Under the pieces are notes generated by a model. It was not told where the DNA came from. It was given only the letters and a program-made list of their open reading frames with translations, and searched no databases. The position numbers were made by a program, and so were the translations under genes. This document shows positions 8,747-16,773 of a DNA stretch of 31,178 nt, piece after piece. The stretch lies in the NCBI GenBank assembly GCA_003482455.1, contig DMYW01000023.1:1-31178 (forward strand), in the 5' to 3' direction. Position 1 is the first letter of the stretch; each line of letters opens with the position of its first letter. Origin of the DNA: Rheinheimera sp. Its GTDB lineage: Bacteria > Pseudomonadota > Gammaproteobacteria > Enterobacterales > Alteromonadaceae.

Positions 8747-9819
8747 TCCAATGGCGGTCTGTAGAACAACCTGAGCAAGCTCCTCAACCAGCGCTAGGTT
8801 TGGCAGTGCAATTTGCCAATCGCTGGTTTTGGCAGCTGCAACAGCAGCGGTTTGCGCAGTGGCGATTGTTACTCGGTAGTGCGGTGATTTGGTTGCAAGT
8901 CGCGGTGATCCCGCTGCTGTTCTTTGTGCCTCTGCCAATACTGCGCTTGCTGGAACCTGACTATCCAGCAACGGCGGTTTTTCAGTGGATGGTGTTTACG
9001 CTGTTGTGCGCGCAAACGCTGCTGCGATCATTACCTTTGACAGCCCCGAGTTTCGCCGGTGGATTGTTGTTGTGGCCTCATCCACATTCGCGGCTTGCGA
9101 TCCGGCTGACGCATCAGCTGCTGAGCCAGTGGCTGTTTTGGCTCTGGTCCTTGATTGGTTTAGTGATAGCGCTTGGTTTCATGCGTGGCCCATTGGCTTG
9201 GACCTGGTTTGTGCAGTGGCTGCTGGTATTGGTGGTGTGTTCGGCATTGTCTGCGCGCTATTGCAGTTTTATTGGCTGTTTCATGGGGCTGCCGTGGCTG
9301 GTGCAGCAGGGGACTTGGCTTCTGATCTGCGCCATGCTGCTGGAATGGTTGCTGTGGCAGCTCTCAAGCATCCTTGGGGCTAAGTCGACCTTAACAGCTC
9401 GACTGCTGCAGTATGCAAAGCGATCTGTGACCATAGGATTTCTGCTGCGAGTATGGCAAGGCAAAAGTTTGTTATGGCCATTGTTGGTGCTGCTGCTCGG
9501 TATGCAACTGGAGCAGCGCAGTGAGTTCTGGTATTGGGCAATGGCAGTGGCTTTTTCTCTGGCTTGTCTGCAATGTTGGCAGGCTTGGCGAAGCTTTATG
9601 CAACTCTTTGACTATGCCGCACAGCTGCTCAAGTGGAAAACTCTGTGGTGGCCAGTGTCAAGTGTTTGCTTGGTGTTGCCGTGGGTGTTGTTGACTGGGC
9701 ACGCTGCGGCGTTTGCTCTATTGCTAGTGTTGCTCGGAACAGCCCTAGTACCGCAGCGGTTTGCGCTGATCATTTTTGGCGTACCGGTTGCTATATTGTC
9801 ATTTTGGATGTTTGTCTAA
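8743..9819 (+). CDS. Polytopic membrane protein, probable permease partner of the ABC ATPase
   Basis: I do not recognise the family. The start is placed at ATG 8743, in an ATGA overlap with the ATPase stop, giving 358 aa. An in-frame start at 8665 would overlap the ATPase by 82 nt and is unlikely. The sequence is very hydrophobic and rich in Leu and Trp, with about nine or ten apparent membrane helices after a 45-residue cytosolic N-terminus. Helices cluster in two blocks separated by a more polar stretch around residues 205-235 (AKSTLTARLLQYAKRS). Operon position and coupling make it the likely transmembrane subunit of an export-type ABC system. No sequence motif proves this. Confidence 0.72.
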   Translation: MIQWRSVEQPEQAPQPALGLAVQFANRWFWQLQQQRFAQWRLLLGSAVIWLQVAVIPLLFFVPLPILRLLEPDYPATAVFQWMVFTLLCAQTLLRSLPLTAPSFAGGLLLWPHPHSRLAIRLTHQLLSQWLFWLWSLIGLVIALGFMRGPLAWTWFVQWLLVLVVCSALSARYCSFIGCFMGLPWLVQQGTWLLICAMLLEWLLWQLSSILGAKSTLTARLLQYAKRSVTIGFLLRVWQGKSLLWPLLVLLLGMQLEQRSEFWYWAMAVAFSLACLQCWQAWRSFMQLFDYAAQLLKWKTLWWPVSSVCLVLPWVLLTGHAAAFALLLVLLGTALVPQRFALIIFGVPVAILSFWMFV

Positions 9820-9959
9820 GGTGGCCTTGTGGCGTTTGATTGCAGGCTCTTATCGTGAATATTCAAAAAGTTGCGCAGGGCTTACAGGGTAGATCTTTAT
9901 AAGTGAGGTCGATGCCGCTATCCACTCACATGCATGTATAGAGTTAAGGCAGTTATTTG

Positions 9960-10481
9960 ATGAATGATCAACAAGTGGAGAAGATCCAACTAGAGCACGC
10001 CGCCGCGCGCTTGTTTATGCGGTTGTACCAACGACAGTTTCATCAGCAAATGCAGCATATTTGGCACAATCAGCCAGCGAAACCGGATGTTAGTTGCTAT
10101 TTTGAGGGCGAGCGACTGGATCTGGAAATCGCACATTTGTACGGTAGCGAAGTCGAAGCGATGCAAGTGCTTGGCCGGCAGTTAACCCCAGAGACTCAAC
10201 AAGCACTGCTGGCATTGCAAGCTATTGCCCCAGCGGATCGACTGTTGACCTCGCTAAATCGGTTGGTGACTCAAAAAGCCAAAAAACGTTATGAAAGTGA
10301 GCGCGTGTGGTTGGTGATCCGCAATGCCAATCCGTTGTGGCATGCAGATGATTTTCGGCGTTGCCAGCAGTGGCTAGACCGGCCTATTTCCCACCCATTT
10401 CAGCAGATTTGGCTCATTGGCGATTTCCGCGGCGAGTCGGGGTTGTTTCGATTAGACCCACCAGAAAATTTGGCCGATTAG
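9960..10481 (+). CDS. Hypothetical protein with possible PD-(D/E)XK nuclease-like pattern
   Basis: A 173-aa soluble protein with no signal peptide or membrane helix; its family is not recognised. ATG 9960 is chosen over the adjacent TTG 9957; TAAGG lies upstream. The N-terminal 35 residues are a Gln-rich amphipathic helix. Then comes KPDVSCYFEGERLDLEIAHL with P42, D43 and E56 in two adjacent strand-like segments. A helix with K106, K108, K109 and Y111 follows, then a hydrophobic strand WLVIRN. Asp, about 12 residues, Glu in a strand, and later Lys in a helix resembles PD-(D/E)XK folds in which the lysine has migrated. This is inference from pattern only. It stands alone, with 140 bp upstream and 90 bp to earP. 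Confidence 0.7.
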   Translation: MNDQQVEKIQLEHAAARLFMRLYQRQFHQQMQHIWHNQPAKPDVSCYFEGERLDLEIAHLYGSEVEAMQVLGRQLTPETQQALLALQAIAPADRLLTSLNRLVTQKAKKRYESERVWLVIRNANPLWHADDFRRCQQWLDRPISHPFQQIWLIGDFRGESGLFRLDPPENLAD

Positions 10482-10571
10482 CAGCGATCGAATACATGCT
10501 AACATCAGCACAATCAACACATCCGTAGTATCATCGCCATTTTCGTTCAAGCCAAAGTGAAATCATGAGTT

Positions 10572-11723
10572 ATGCAAGTCACTATTTTTTGTACTGTAGT
10601 TGATAACTTCGGTGATATTGGCATTTGTTGGCGGTTAGCCAAACAACTGCACCACGAACATCAATGTGATGTGTTGTTGTATGTTGATGATTTGGCATCA
10701 TTTCAGCGCATTTGCCCAGACGTAGATCCAATCCAACCGGCACAGACCATTGAAGGGGTACGCGTCGGCTTGTGGTCTGAAGATTTTATTGCGCTTGCCA
10801 ACGATACGCCTCAGCTGCTAATTGAAGCCTTTGCCTGCAAAATACCGCAGCCGTATTTGTTGCAGTGTCAGTTACTAAAGCAAGTGCCGGTGTGGATTAA
10901 TTTGGAATATCTAACGGCAGAATCTTGGGCGGCAGATTGCCATGGTTTAGCCTCGCCTCAGGCTGGGCTTTCACTGAAGAAATACTTTTATTTCCCTGGG
11001 TTTACCGAGCGGTATGGCGGTTTGTTGCGGGAAGCGACTGTGGTGGCACAGGCACATGCGATCCGCCAGGATAGGGCACTGCAGGCAGATTTTTGGCAGC
11101 GAGTCGGTATCGCCGATGCGATGCAGTTTTCACGCAAAATATCTGTGTTTGCCTACAGTCAACAAGGGATTAGTTCATGGTTCGACTGGTTAGCTGCACA
11201 AACAGCCACAAGTCTACTACTGGTGCCGCAAGGTGTCTTAGCCCAGCAGTTGAGCACAGAGTATCCAGCGCTGGCGCACGGGCGGCTGCAGCTTGGTGCC
11301 TTGACGGTGCAGATCATGCCATTTGTGCCGCAACCTGATTATGACCTGTTGCTGGCGTGCTGCGATTTCAATTTTGTCCGTGGTGAGGACAGCATTATTC
11401 GCGCGCATTGGGCGGGGCGACCGTTTATTTGGCAAATCTATCGACAAGACGAGCAAGCGCATTTGCAAAAGCTCCATGCCTTTTTAGACCTGATGTTAGA
11501 AGATGCGCCACTGCCATTGGTAGATTTGATTCGCCGCGCTCATGATGCATGGGAGCAAGAACAAAACTTCGTCGATGTATGGACCGAGCTGGCAAGCAAT
11601 CACTCGCAATATGCGGATTATGTGCTAGAGTGGCAGCGAAAATTAACGGCGCATGAAGATCTTGCGTCCAACCTCGTGCGTTTTGCGAAAAACAAGCATA
11701 TAATACCGCGCACTTTTTCCTAA
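10572..11723 (+). CDS. earP: EF-P arginine 32 rhamnosyltransferase
   Basis: An inverting glycosyltransferase (GT-B fold, formerly DUF2331) that transfers rhamnose from dTDP-rhamnose to Arg32 of elongation factor P. It is 383 aa, the family length. The N-terminal signature VVDNFGDIGICWRLAKQL contains the conserved acidic residues D11 and D15, which include the proposed catalytic base. The C-terminal nucleotide-sugar motif RGEDS is at 270-274, followed by RAHWAGRPFIWQIY. efp starts 17 nt downstream, the usual earP-efp pairing, and EF-P here has the matching arginine. The ribosome site before ATG 10572 is weak, in line with low expression of a modifying enzyme. An overlapping ATG at 10565 is out of frame. 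Confidence 0.96.
   Translation: MQVTIFCTVVDNFGDIGICWRLAKQLHHEHQCDVLLYVDDLASFQRICPDVDPIQPAQTIEGVRVGLWSEDFIALANDTPQLLIEAFACKIPQPYLLQCQLLKQVPVWINLEYLTAESWAADCHGLASPQAGLSLKKYFYFPGFTERYGGLLREATVVAQAHAIRQDRALQADFWQRVGIADAMQFSRKISVFAYSQQGISSWFDWLAAQTATSLLLVPQGVLAQQLSTEYPALAHGRLQLGALTVQIMPFVPQPDYDLLLACCDFNFVRGEDSIIRAHWAGRPFIWQIYRQDEQAHLQKLHAFLDLMLEDAPLPLVDLIRRAHDAWEQEQNFVDVWTELASNHSQYADYVLEWQRKLTAHEDLASNLVRFAKNKHIIPRTFS
11699..11704 (+). promoter_or_regulatory. Candidate efp promoter -10 inside the earP 3' end
   Basis: A perfect TATAAT lies 37 nt before the efp start and inside the last codons of earP, followed by a GC-rich discriminator (ACCGCGCAC). No good -35 is visible at 16-18 bp (GTGCGT at best), so this needs confirmation. 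A separate promoter would let efp, whose codons look highly expressed, outproduce earP. Confidence 0.45.
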
Positions 11724-11740
11724 CAAGAAGACCTTCTATT

Positions 11741-12301
11741 ATGATGAAAACTGCTCAAGAAGTTCGCGCTGGCAACGTGATCATGGTCGACAACGAGCCA
11801 ATGGTTGTTCAGAAAGCTGAATTCAACAAATCAGGCCGTAACGCCGCTGTTGTTAAAATGAAATTAAAAGGCCTGTTGTCTGGCCAAGGTACTGAAACCG
11901 TGTACCGCGCTGACGACAAGTTCGAACAAGTGATGCTGGATACTAAAGAAGTAACTTATTCTTACTTCTCTGACCCAATGTACGTGTTCATGGACGCTGA
12001 GTACAACCAGTACGAAATCGAAGCGGACAACATGACAGATGCACTGAAATACTTGGTTCCAGAAATGCCATGTTCAGTTGTATTCTACGGCGAGCGCGCT
12101 ATCTCTGTTGACCTGCCAACCATCGTGGTGCGTGAAGTGACTTACACTGAACCAGCAGCACGTGGCGATACATCAGGTAAAGTGATGAAAATCGCTAAAA
12201 TCGAAACTGGTTTTGAACTGTCAGTTCCAGCGTTCGTTGAGATCGGCGACAAAATCGAAATCGATACTCGTACTGACGAGTACCGTAGCCGCGCCAAATA
12301 A
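11741..12301 (+). CDS. efp: Translation elongation factor P, EarP type
   Basis: Relieves ribosome stalling at polyproline stretches. Three beta-barrel domains are expected in 186 aa. The domain I loop reads KSGRNAAVV, with arginine at position 33, or 32 if translation starts at the second of the two tandem ATG codons (11744, giving MKTAQEV as in Pseudomonas). The modified residue is therefore Arg, the EarP substrate, and not the lysine used by EpmA/B. The C-terminal signature GDKIEIDTRTDEYRSR is complete. AAGAAG lies about 10 nt before ATG 11741. Codon use is strongly biased to optimal codons, as in sucCD. A terminator follows at 12317. Confidence 0.97.
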   Translation: MMKTAQEVRAGNVIMVDNEPMVVQKAEFNKSGRNAAVVKMKLKGLLSGQGTETVYRADDKFEQVMLDTKEVTYSYFSDPMYVFMDAEYNQYEIEADNMTDALKYLVPEMPCSVVFYGERAISVDLPTIVVREVTYTEPAARGDTSGKVMKIAKIETGFELSVPAFVEIGDKIEIDTRTDEYRSRAK

Positions 12302-12316
12302 TTGGTGCTTGCTGAA

Positions 12317-12346
12317 AAGAACCGGCCTAGAGCCGGTTTTTTTTTT
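12317..12346 (+). terminator. Rho-independent terminator of efp
   Basis: Stem AACCGGC/GCCGGTT (12320-12326 and 12332-12338) with loop CTAGA, followed by a continuous run of T residues. It starts about 15 nt after the efp stop. Confidence 0.93.
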
Positions 12347-12463
12347 GGTTAAATGGCTGCCGTTTCAACGGCAAATGGCGAGACGAAAAAGGGGAGCGCT
12401 GCCCGTTGTATATCGAGAAGTCTAAGAGGACATCGTGCAAGCTGCCACTTAGTGCTTTGACAG

Positions 12464-13123
12464 TTAACGCGAAAGTTGCCGTAAGCGCTGCAAGCTGATG
12501 TCATCACCAAATTCGGCCAGTTGTGCCAGCAACAAATAAGCCGTACCAAAAGCATCTTCAAATGCTTGATGCGCTTTGATGGCGGGAAGTTGATGTCGCT
12601 GCAAACAGGTAGTCAGTTGATACGCATCGTTGGTCAACAAACTGTGACGTCGTACCACTAACTGTTTTTCCAATTCCAATGTGTCGACAAACGGCAATAG
12701 GCAGGCTTTGCCGTGATATTCAAGGCAGGCTTTTCGCAGGAACTGCTGCTCGATGGCTGCGTGATGAGCCACGAGTTGCGCGCCTTGGGCGAAGTGTAAG
12801 AACTCAGCTAATGCGTCCTCTGGCTTTGTACCGGCAAGTAGCTGTTCATCGGTGATGCCATGCACTAACGCACTGTCGCCTACCGAGGTTGGGCTTTGCC
12901 AGATTTGCAATAACGCGTTTGCAGGTCGGATAGTCTGCTGTGAGAGCCTGACAGCTCCAAGACTTATGATGTGGTCACGTTTGGGGTTTAAGCCAGTGGT
13001 CTCTATATCAAGCACGACAAAATCGCTATCGCGCGCCGGCACATGGCCACTGGGGATCGCGTCGATAAATTGCTGTAAATCTCGGCTTGCCGCTTGCCGG
13101 AAAAAATCGAGCCATCTGCTCAT
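12464..13123 (-). CDS. DnaQ-like 3'-5' exonuclease, DEDDh family
   Basis: A stand-alone exonuclease domain of the DNA polymerase III epsilon/RNase T superfamily, 219 aa. Exo I is present as LDIETTG with D39 and E41. Exo III is HQAFED (histidine, four residues, aspartate), giving the h and last D of DEDDh. The Exo II position, normally HNAxFD, reads AHHAAIEQQFL, so the expected Asp is Glu; activity may be altered, or this may be typical of the subfamily. The first 35 residues are an extra N-terminal extension. Its start overlaps the stop of the DUF294/CBS gene by 4 nt (ATGA), so it is translationally coupled to that protein. This pair commonly sits beside acetate symporter genes in gammaproteobacteria. 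Confidence 0.9.
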   Translation of the reverse strand: MSRWLDFFRQAASRDLQQFIDAIPSGHVPARDSDFVVLDIETTGLNPKRDHIISLGAVRLSQQTIRPANALLQIWQSPTSVGDSALVHGITDEQLLAGTKPEDALAEFLHFAQGAQLVAHHAAIEQQFLRKACLEYHGKACLLPFVDTLELEKQLVVRRHSLLTNDAYQLTTCLQRHQLPAIKAHQAFEDAFGTAYLLLAQLAEFGDDISLQRLRQLSR

Positions 13124-14916
13124 AAATCGCGCCCAAATCGTTGTTTCAACCGTTGTTGATGCTCGCGGATCACTTTAAACACATCTTTCAGCTGATGGCG
13201 GTTGAGCACATTGAGTTGTCGTGGATCTTGCCAGTTCGATAGCGGCTCGCCGCGTTGCAGCTGCTGGCGTTGGGTTTGCCAGCGCAGGTCTTGTAGCACT
13301 TGCCATGCAGAGGCGAGGTCGTCACTGTCTTTATGCGTCAGTACAGACTGTTGCACCAGCATGTCCAAACGCTCAGACAAACTGACTTGTTCGATGTTGT
13401 GCGCGACACAATACACCCGCACCACATCTTGGATAAGTGAGGTCCCCCGTTTTTTCAGTTCTAGGCCTTGTTGCTGTTCACCGGTGTCATCCAAGATAAA
13501 GTTGTTTAACAGTCCCAGCGGCGGTGTGCAAGCGACGGCTTGCATCGCCAACAAGCGGATAAACAAATCGCAGCGCGGTCTATGTTGTTTAATGTCCTGC
13601 TGCAACGCATTCAGCAGCGCTTGGCTGCCATCAATTAACCGAATATCTAGTAAGATAGTCGCATCCAGCAGCGCTTGCGGCGTGGGGCGATTGAGCATCT
13701 GCGAAAACCGTTCTGACCAGGCTTGCAAACTCAAACACAGCTGCGGATTGGTCGCCATCATGTTGCCTGGGCAGCGGGGTTGGCCACAGGCGTCGAGGAT
13801 TGACACCACCTGTTGTGCCAACTGCTCGAAGTATTGGCTACCTGCGACAGGCAATTCGCGTTCTAAAATCAATGCATTGTCTTGATCCGCTCCCGGTAGC
13901 ATGTCACCGCGTGCTTGCGAGCCAAAACAGACCCAGCTAAATAAACAGGGGGCAGGGCCCAGCTGTTCAAGCGTCAATGCGATGGCTTTGCGGGTTATGG
14001 CATCAAAGACGGACGTCAAACTGACCGACACCTCGAGTGCACTGGCGCCGCCGGCATTCATATGTCGGATTAATTCCTGCAAGCGACCAGCTGTAGCAAT
14101 TAAGCTGTCGCGGCTGGTTTGCTTTTGAATGTCCCGCACCAGAAACAGCGGATGTTGTTGTTCGGCGCGTAAAAAGTCGGTGCGCGTTACCATGCCATAA
14201 AGCACGCCATCTTTTGTCACGGGCAGGTGATGAATGTGTTGGCTAAACATGGTTTGCATCGCCAAAAATGCCGGTGTGTCGTGTGGCATCGCGATGATCG
14301 GACTACTCATAATGGCGGATACAGGCTCCTGCACGGACCTGCCGACCAGCACCACGCGACGGCGTAAGTCGCGGTCAGTCAGCATACCGATGGCTTTGGG
14401 GCCATCCATCACCACCAGTGCAGAAACTTGAGCATCTGTCATGCGCTGGGCGGCGTGTTGGATAGTATCCGTTGGCTCACAGCAATACACACCGGCATGG
14501 CAGATGACTTCGATGGGGCGTAGTAACGGCGCTTCTCGAGCCAGTAGATGCAGTTGTTCGTCGCGCTGGGCGCGGAAATAATCCCACAGCGGGGCAAAGT
14601 CGTCACTCTGCAGTGCTGACTGTGGCCAACTGATCACAATACCACTTTGTTTAGCCACGATCGGCCGGTTGGACAAGCCACTGATCGCAGCTCCGAAAAA
14701 ATCATGCGGCTGCCATGGCAGTGCGACATCAGCCATTGCAAAGACCCCAGAAAATACCAGTCCCAAATAGGGTTGTGGCACTTCGTGGTGGGCAGCAAAA
14801 AAGCGCAGTTCGGCCTGTTGATAGAGCAGTTCAATTGCGTTGGCACTGAGCTTGGGGCAAGGCGGGGTGTTTGCTAAAAACTGTTGCAGTTCTTGTTGAA
14901 TAGGCACTTGTCGCAT
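13120..14916 (-). CDS. Putative nucleotidyltransferase with cNMP-binding-like, CBS and DUF294 domains
   Basis: A cytoplasmic regulatory protein of 598 aa with four parts. Residues 1-130 are a degenerate cyclic-nucleotide-binding-like region. A CBS pair follows at about 145-260 (IGMLTDRDLRRRV and YGMVTRTDFLRA), of the kind that senses adenine nucleotides. Next is a GlnD/GlnE-type nucleotidyltransferase core with GSQARGD from G332 and metal-binding D344 and D346 (ADQDNAL). DUF294 substrate-binding helices run to the C-terminus. The start at 14916 has GGAGG about 5 nt upstream. It lies 134 nt behind the symporter, past a terminator, and overlaps the exonuclease by 4 nt. It probably modifies or senses something linked to acetate use, but no target is known from the sequence. 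Confidence 0.9.
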   Translation of the reverse strand: MRQVPIQQELQQFLANTPPCPKLSANAIELLYQQAELRFFAAHHEVPQPYLGLVFSGVFAMADVALPWQPHDFFGAAISGLSNRPIVAKQSGIVISWPQSALQSDDFAPLWDYFRAQRDEQLHLLAREAPLLRPIEVICHAGVYCCEPTDTIQHAAQRMTDAQVSALVVMDGPKAIGMLTDRDLRRRVVLVGRSVQEPVSAIMSSPIIAMPHDTPAFLAMQTMFSQHIHHLPVTKDGVLYGMVTRTDFLRAEQQHPLFLVRDIQKQTSRDSLIATAGRLQELIRHMNAGGASALEVSVSLTSVFDAITRKAIALTLEQLGPAPCLFSWVCFGSQARGDMLPGADQDNALILERELPVAGSQYFEQLAQQVVSILDACGQPRCPGNMMATNPQLCLSLQAWSERFSQMLNRPTPQALLDATILLDIRLIDGSQALLNALQQDIKQHRPRCDLFIRLLAMQAVACTPPLGLLNNFILDDTGEQQQGLELKKRGTSLIQDVVRVYCVAHNIEQVSLSERLDMLVQQSVLTHKDSDDLASAWQVLQDLRWQTQRQQLQRGEPLSNWQDPRQLNVLNRHQLKDVFKVIREHQQRLKQRFGRDL

Positions 14917-14932
14917 GTCGCCTCCGAGCGAG

Positions 14933-14959
14933 AAAACAGGCCCAACTTGGTTGGGCCTG
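14933..14959 (-). terminator. Terminator of the symporter operon (minus strand)
   Basis: A perfect 10-bp stem CAGGCCCAAC/GTTGGGCCTG around a 3-nt loop. Read on the minus strand it is followed by TTTT. It sits between the symporter stop and the DUF294 gene, so the downstream pair depends on read-through or its own promoter. Confidence 0.85.
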
Positions 14960-15050
14960 CGGGTTTGGTTGTCGCCGAATAGGCTGGTTGCGGTAGGTCT
15001 TCGTGTGTGGGAACACCGATGAACTAGACAACCAACCCTGCGGTATAACC

Positions 15051-16763
15051 TTAGTGGTGAGTGGCTTCGCCTGCGCCTTTCGGGAAGCGGATTTGCTCAA
15101 CCAAGTCTTGGACTTCTTGTGGTACTTCTTTGGTGAACTTGCTGACGGTCAGCGCGACGAGCACGTTGATCACTGCACCCACGGTACCGATACCTTCTGG
15201 AGAGATGCCAAACAGCCAGTTTTCTGGTTTGTTAGGAGCCAGCGGGGTGATAAAGATACCTTTGAAGTACAGGATGTAACCCACAGTAAAGATCACACCT
15301 GCCAACATACCGGCAATCGCGCCTTCTTTATTCATTTTCTTGTTGAAAATGCCCATCACAATCGCTGGGAAGAAGCTGGCAGCGGCAAGACCGAAGGCAA
15401 AGGCGACCACTTCTGCGACAAAGCCTGGTGGATTGATCCCCAAGTATCCGGCGACCATAATCGCACCTGCCGCCGCACCACGTGCCCAACGCAATTCCGA
15501 TTTATCCGAAATGTTTGGCATCAAGTTGCGTTTGAGCAAGTCATGTGAAATCGCGGTGGAGATCACCAACAACAAGCCTGCTGCGGTGGACAATGCAGCC
15601 GCGATAGCACCTGCAGCGACCAATGCAATGACCCAGTTTGGCAACTTCGCGATCTCTGGGTTTGCCAGCACCATAATGTCACGGTCAATGGTCATCTCAT
15701 TGCGCGCATCGCCTGAGTAGAACATTTTACCGTCGCCATTTTTATCTTCGTGCTTGATGAGGCCAGTTTTTTGCCAGTTGCTGATCCACTGTGGTGTTTC
15801 GCTCACTAAGGTGCCTTGTTGATCGGGGCCGTTGATGGTGTTGATCATGTTGTAGCGGGCAAACGCGCCAATTGATGGGGCAGTTGTGTACAAAATCATG
15901 ATGAAAATCAATGCCCAACCAGCGCTAGTACGCGCATCACGTACTCGTGGCACAGTGAAGAAACGCACGATCACATGAGGTAAACCCGCAGTACCCACCA
16001 TCAGCGCGGCGGTGATACAGAACACGTCTGCCATCGACTTGGTGCCATCTGTATATAAGGCAAAGCCTAACTCTTGCGATAAACCGTCAAGTTTGTCCAA
16101 CAGGTAAGTGTCTGTCCCTTCAATGGTGCTACCAAAACCTAATTGTGGAATTGGGTTGCCGGTGATCATCAGCGAAATAAAGATCGCTGGCACTAAGTAA
16201 GCAAAAATCAGTACCACGTATTGGGCGACTTGGGTGTAAGTAATGCCTTTCATGCCGCCTAAGACTGCGTAGAAAAACACCACCGCCATACCAATAATTA
16301 CGCCGATATCAATCGGTACTTCTAAGAAGCGGCTAAACACCACGCCGACACCGCGCATTTGACCAGCCACATAGGTGAACGAAATCAAAATGGCGCAGAC
16401 CACCGCCACGGTGCGGGCTGTTTGTGAGTAATAACGGTCGCCGATAAAATCGGGAACGGTGAATTTACCAAATTTGCGTAAGTAGGGTGCTAAACACAGC
16501 GCCAGTAACACATAGCCACCGGTCCAGCCCATTAAGTACACAGAGCCGTCATAACCCATAAAAGAAATGAGGCCAGCCATGGATATAAAGGACGCTGCGG
16601 ACATCCAATCCGCGGCGGTCGCCATACCGTTGGCCATCGGAGAGACGCCACCACCTGCGACATAAAACTCTTTGGTTGAACCCGCACGGGCCCAAATGGC
16701 GATAGCGGTGTATAACACGAAGGTTAAACCCACCATCAAATACGTCATCATTTTCAGATCCAT
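15051..16763 (-). CDS. Sodium:solute symporter large subunit, probable acetate permease
   Basis: An inner-membrane SSS/SLC5-family symporter, 570 aa with about 13 membrane helices, related to ActP. Its pairing with a DUF4212 small subunit 10 nt upstream places it in the two-subunit (VC_2705-like) subfamily rather than with E. coli ActP, which pairs with the DUF485 protein YjcH. Conserved stretches include STKEFYVAGGGVSPMANG and AADWMSAASFISMAGL near the N-terminus, and the sodium-site region AIAAALSTAAGLLLVISTAISHDL. A polar insert near residues 310-370 carries DKNGDGK, an EF-hand-like calcium loop. The start has GGAG 7 nt upstream. Context (crbS divergent, acs nearby) makes acetate or a short organic acid the likely substrate. 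Confidence 0.92.
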   Translation of the reverse strand: MDLKMMTYLMVGLTFVLYTAIAIWARAGSTKEFYVAGGGVSPMANGMATAADWMSAASFISMAGLISFMGYDGSVYLMGWTGGYVLLALCLAPYLRKFGKFTVPDFIGDRYYSQTARTVAVVCAILISFTYVAGQMRGVGVVFSRFLEVPIDIGVIIGMAVVFFYAVLGGMKGITYTQVAQYVVLIFAYLVPAIFISLMITGNPIPQLGFGSTIEGTDTYLLDKLDGLSQELGFALYTDGTKSMADVFCITAALMVGTAGLPHVIVRFFTVPRVRDARTSAGWALIFIMILYTTAPSIGAFARYNMINTINGPDQQGTLVSETPQWISNWQKTGLIKHEDKNGDGKMFYSGDARNEMTIDRDIMVLANPEIAKLPNWVIALVAAGAIAAALSTAAGLLLVISTAISHDLLKRNLMPNISDKSELRWARGAAAGAIMVAGYLGINPPGFVAEVVAFAFGLAAASFFPAIVMGIFNKKMNKEGAIAGMLAGVIFTVGYILYFKGIFITPLAPNKPENWLFGISPEGIGTVGAVINVLVALTVSKFTKEVPQEVQDLVEQIRFPKGAGEATHH

Positions 16764-16773
16764 CGCGTGCTCC

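Noticed and set aside
9871..9903. TTGCGC and TATAAG as a promoter for the orphan at 9960
   Set aside because: The spacer is 21 bp, too long for a normal sigma-70 promoter.
9928..9937. Palindrome ACATGCATGT upstream of the nuclease-like orphan
   Set aside because: Ten-base palindrome with no second copy and no promoter in a fitting place; too little to call an operator.
12386..12405. Possible minus-strand terminator (GC-rich dyad followed by TTTTT) downstream of the exonuclease
   Set aside because: The central AGCGCT leaves no proper loop and the stem has a mismatch, so pairing is weak.
13202..13885. A 227-codon open frame antisense to the DUF294/CBS gene, Cys/Ser-rich
   Set aside because: Composition is that of a reverse-frame shadow (many Cys, Ser, Arg) and the minus-strand gene has clear domains throughout.
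15003..15548. A 181-codon plus-strand frame over the symporter 3' end
   Set aside because: Shadow of the symporter gene; His/Trp/Cys-rich with no recognisable motif.
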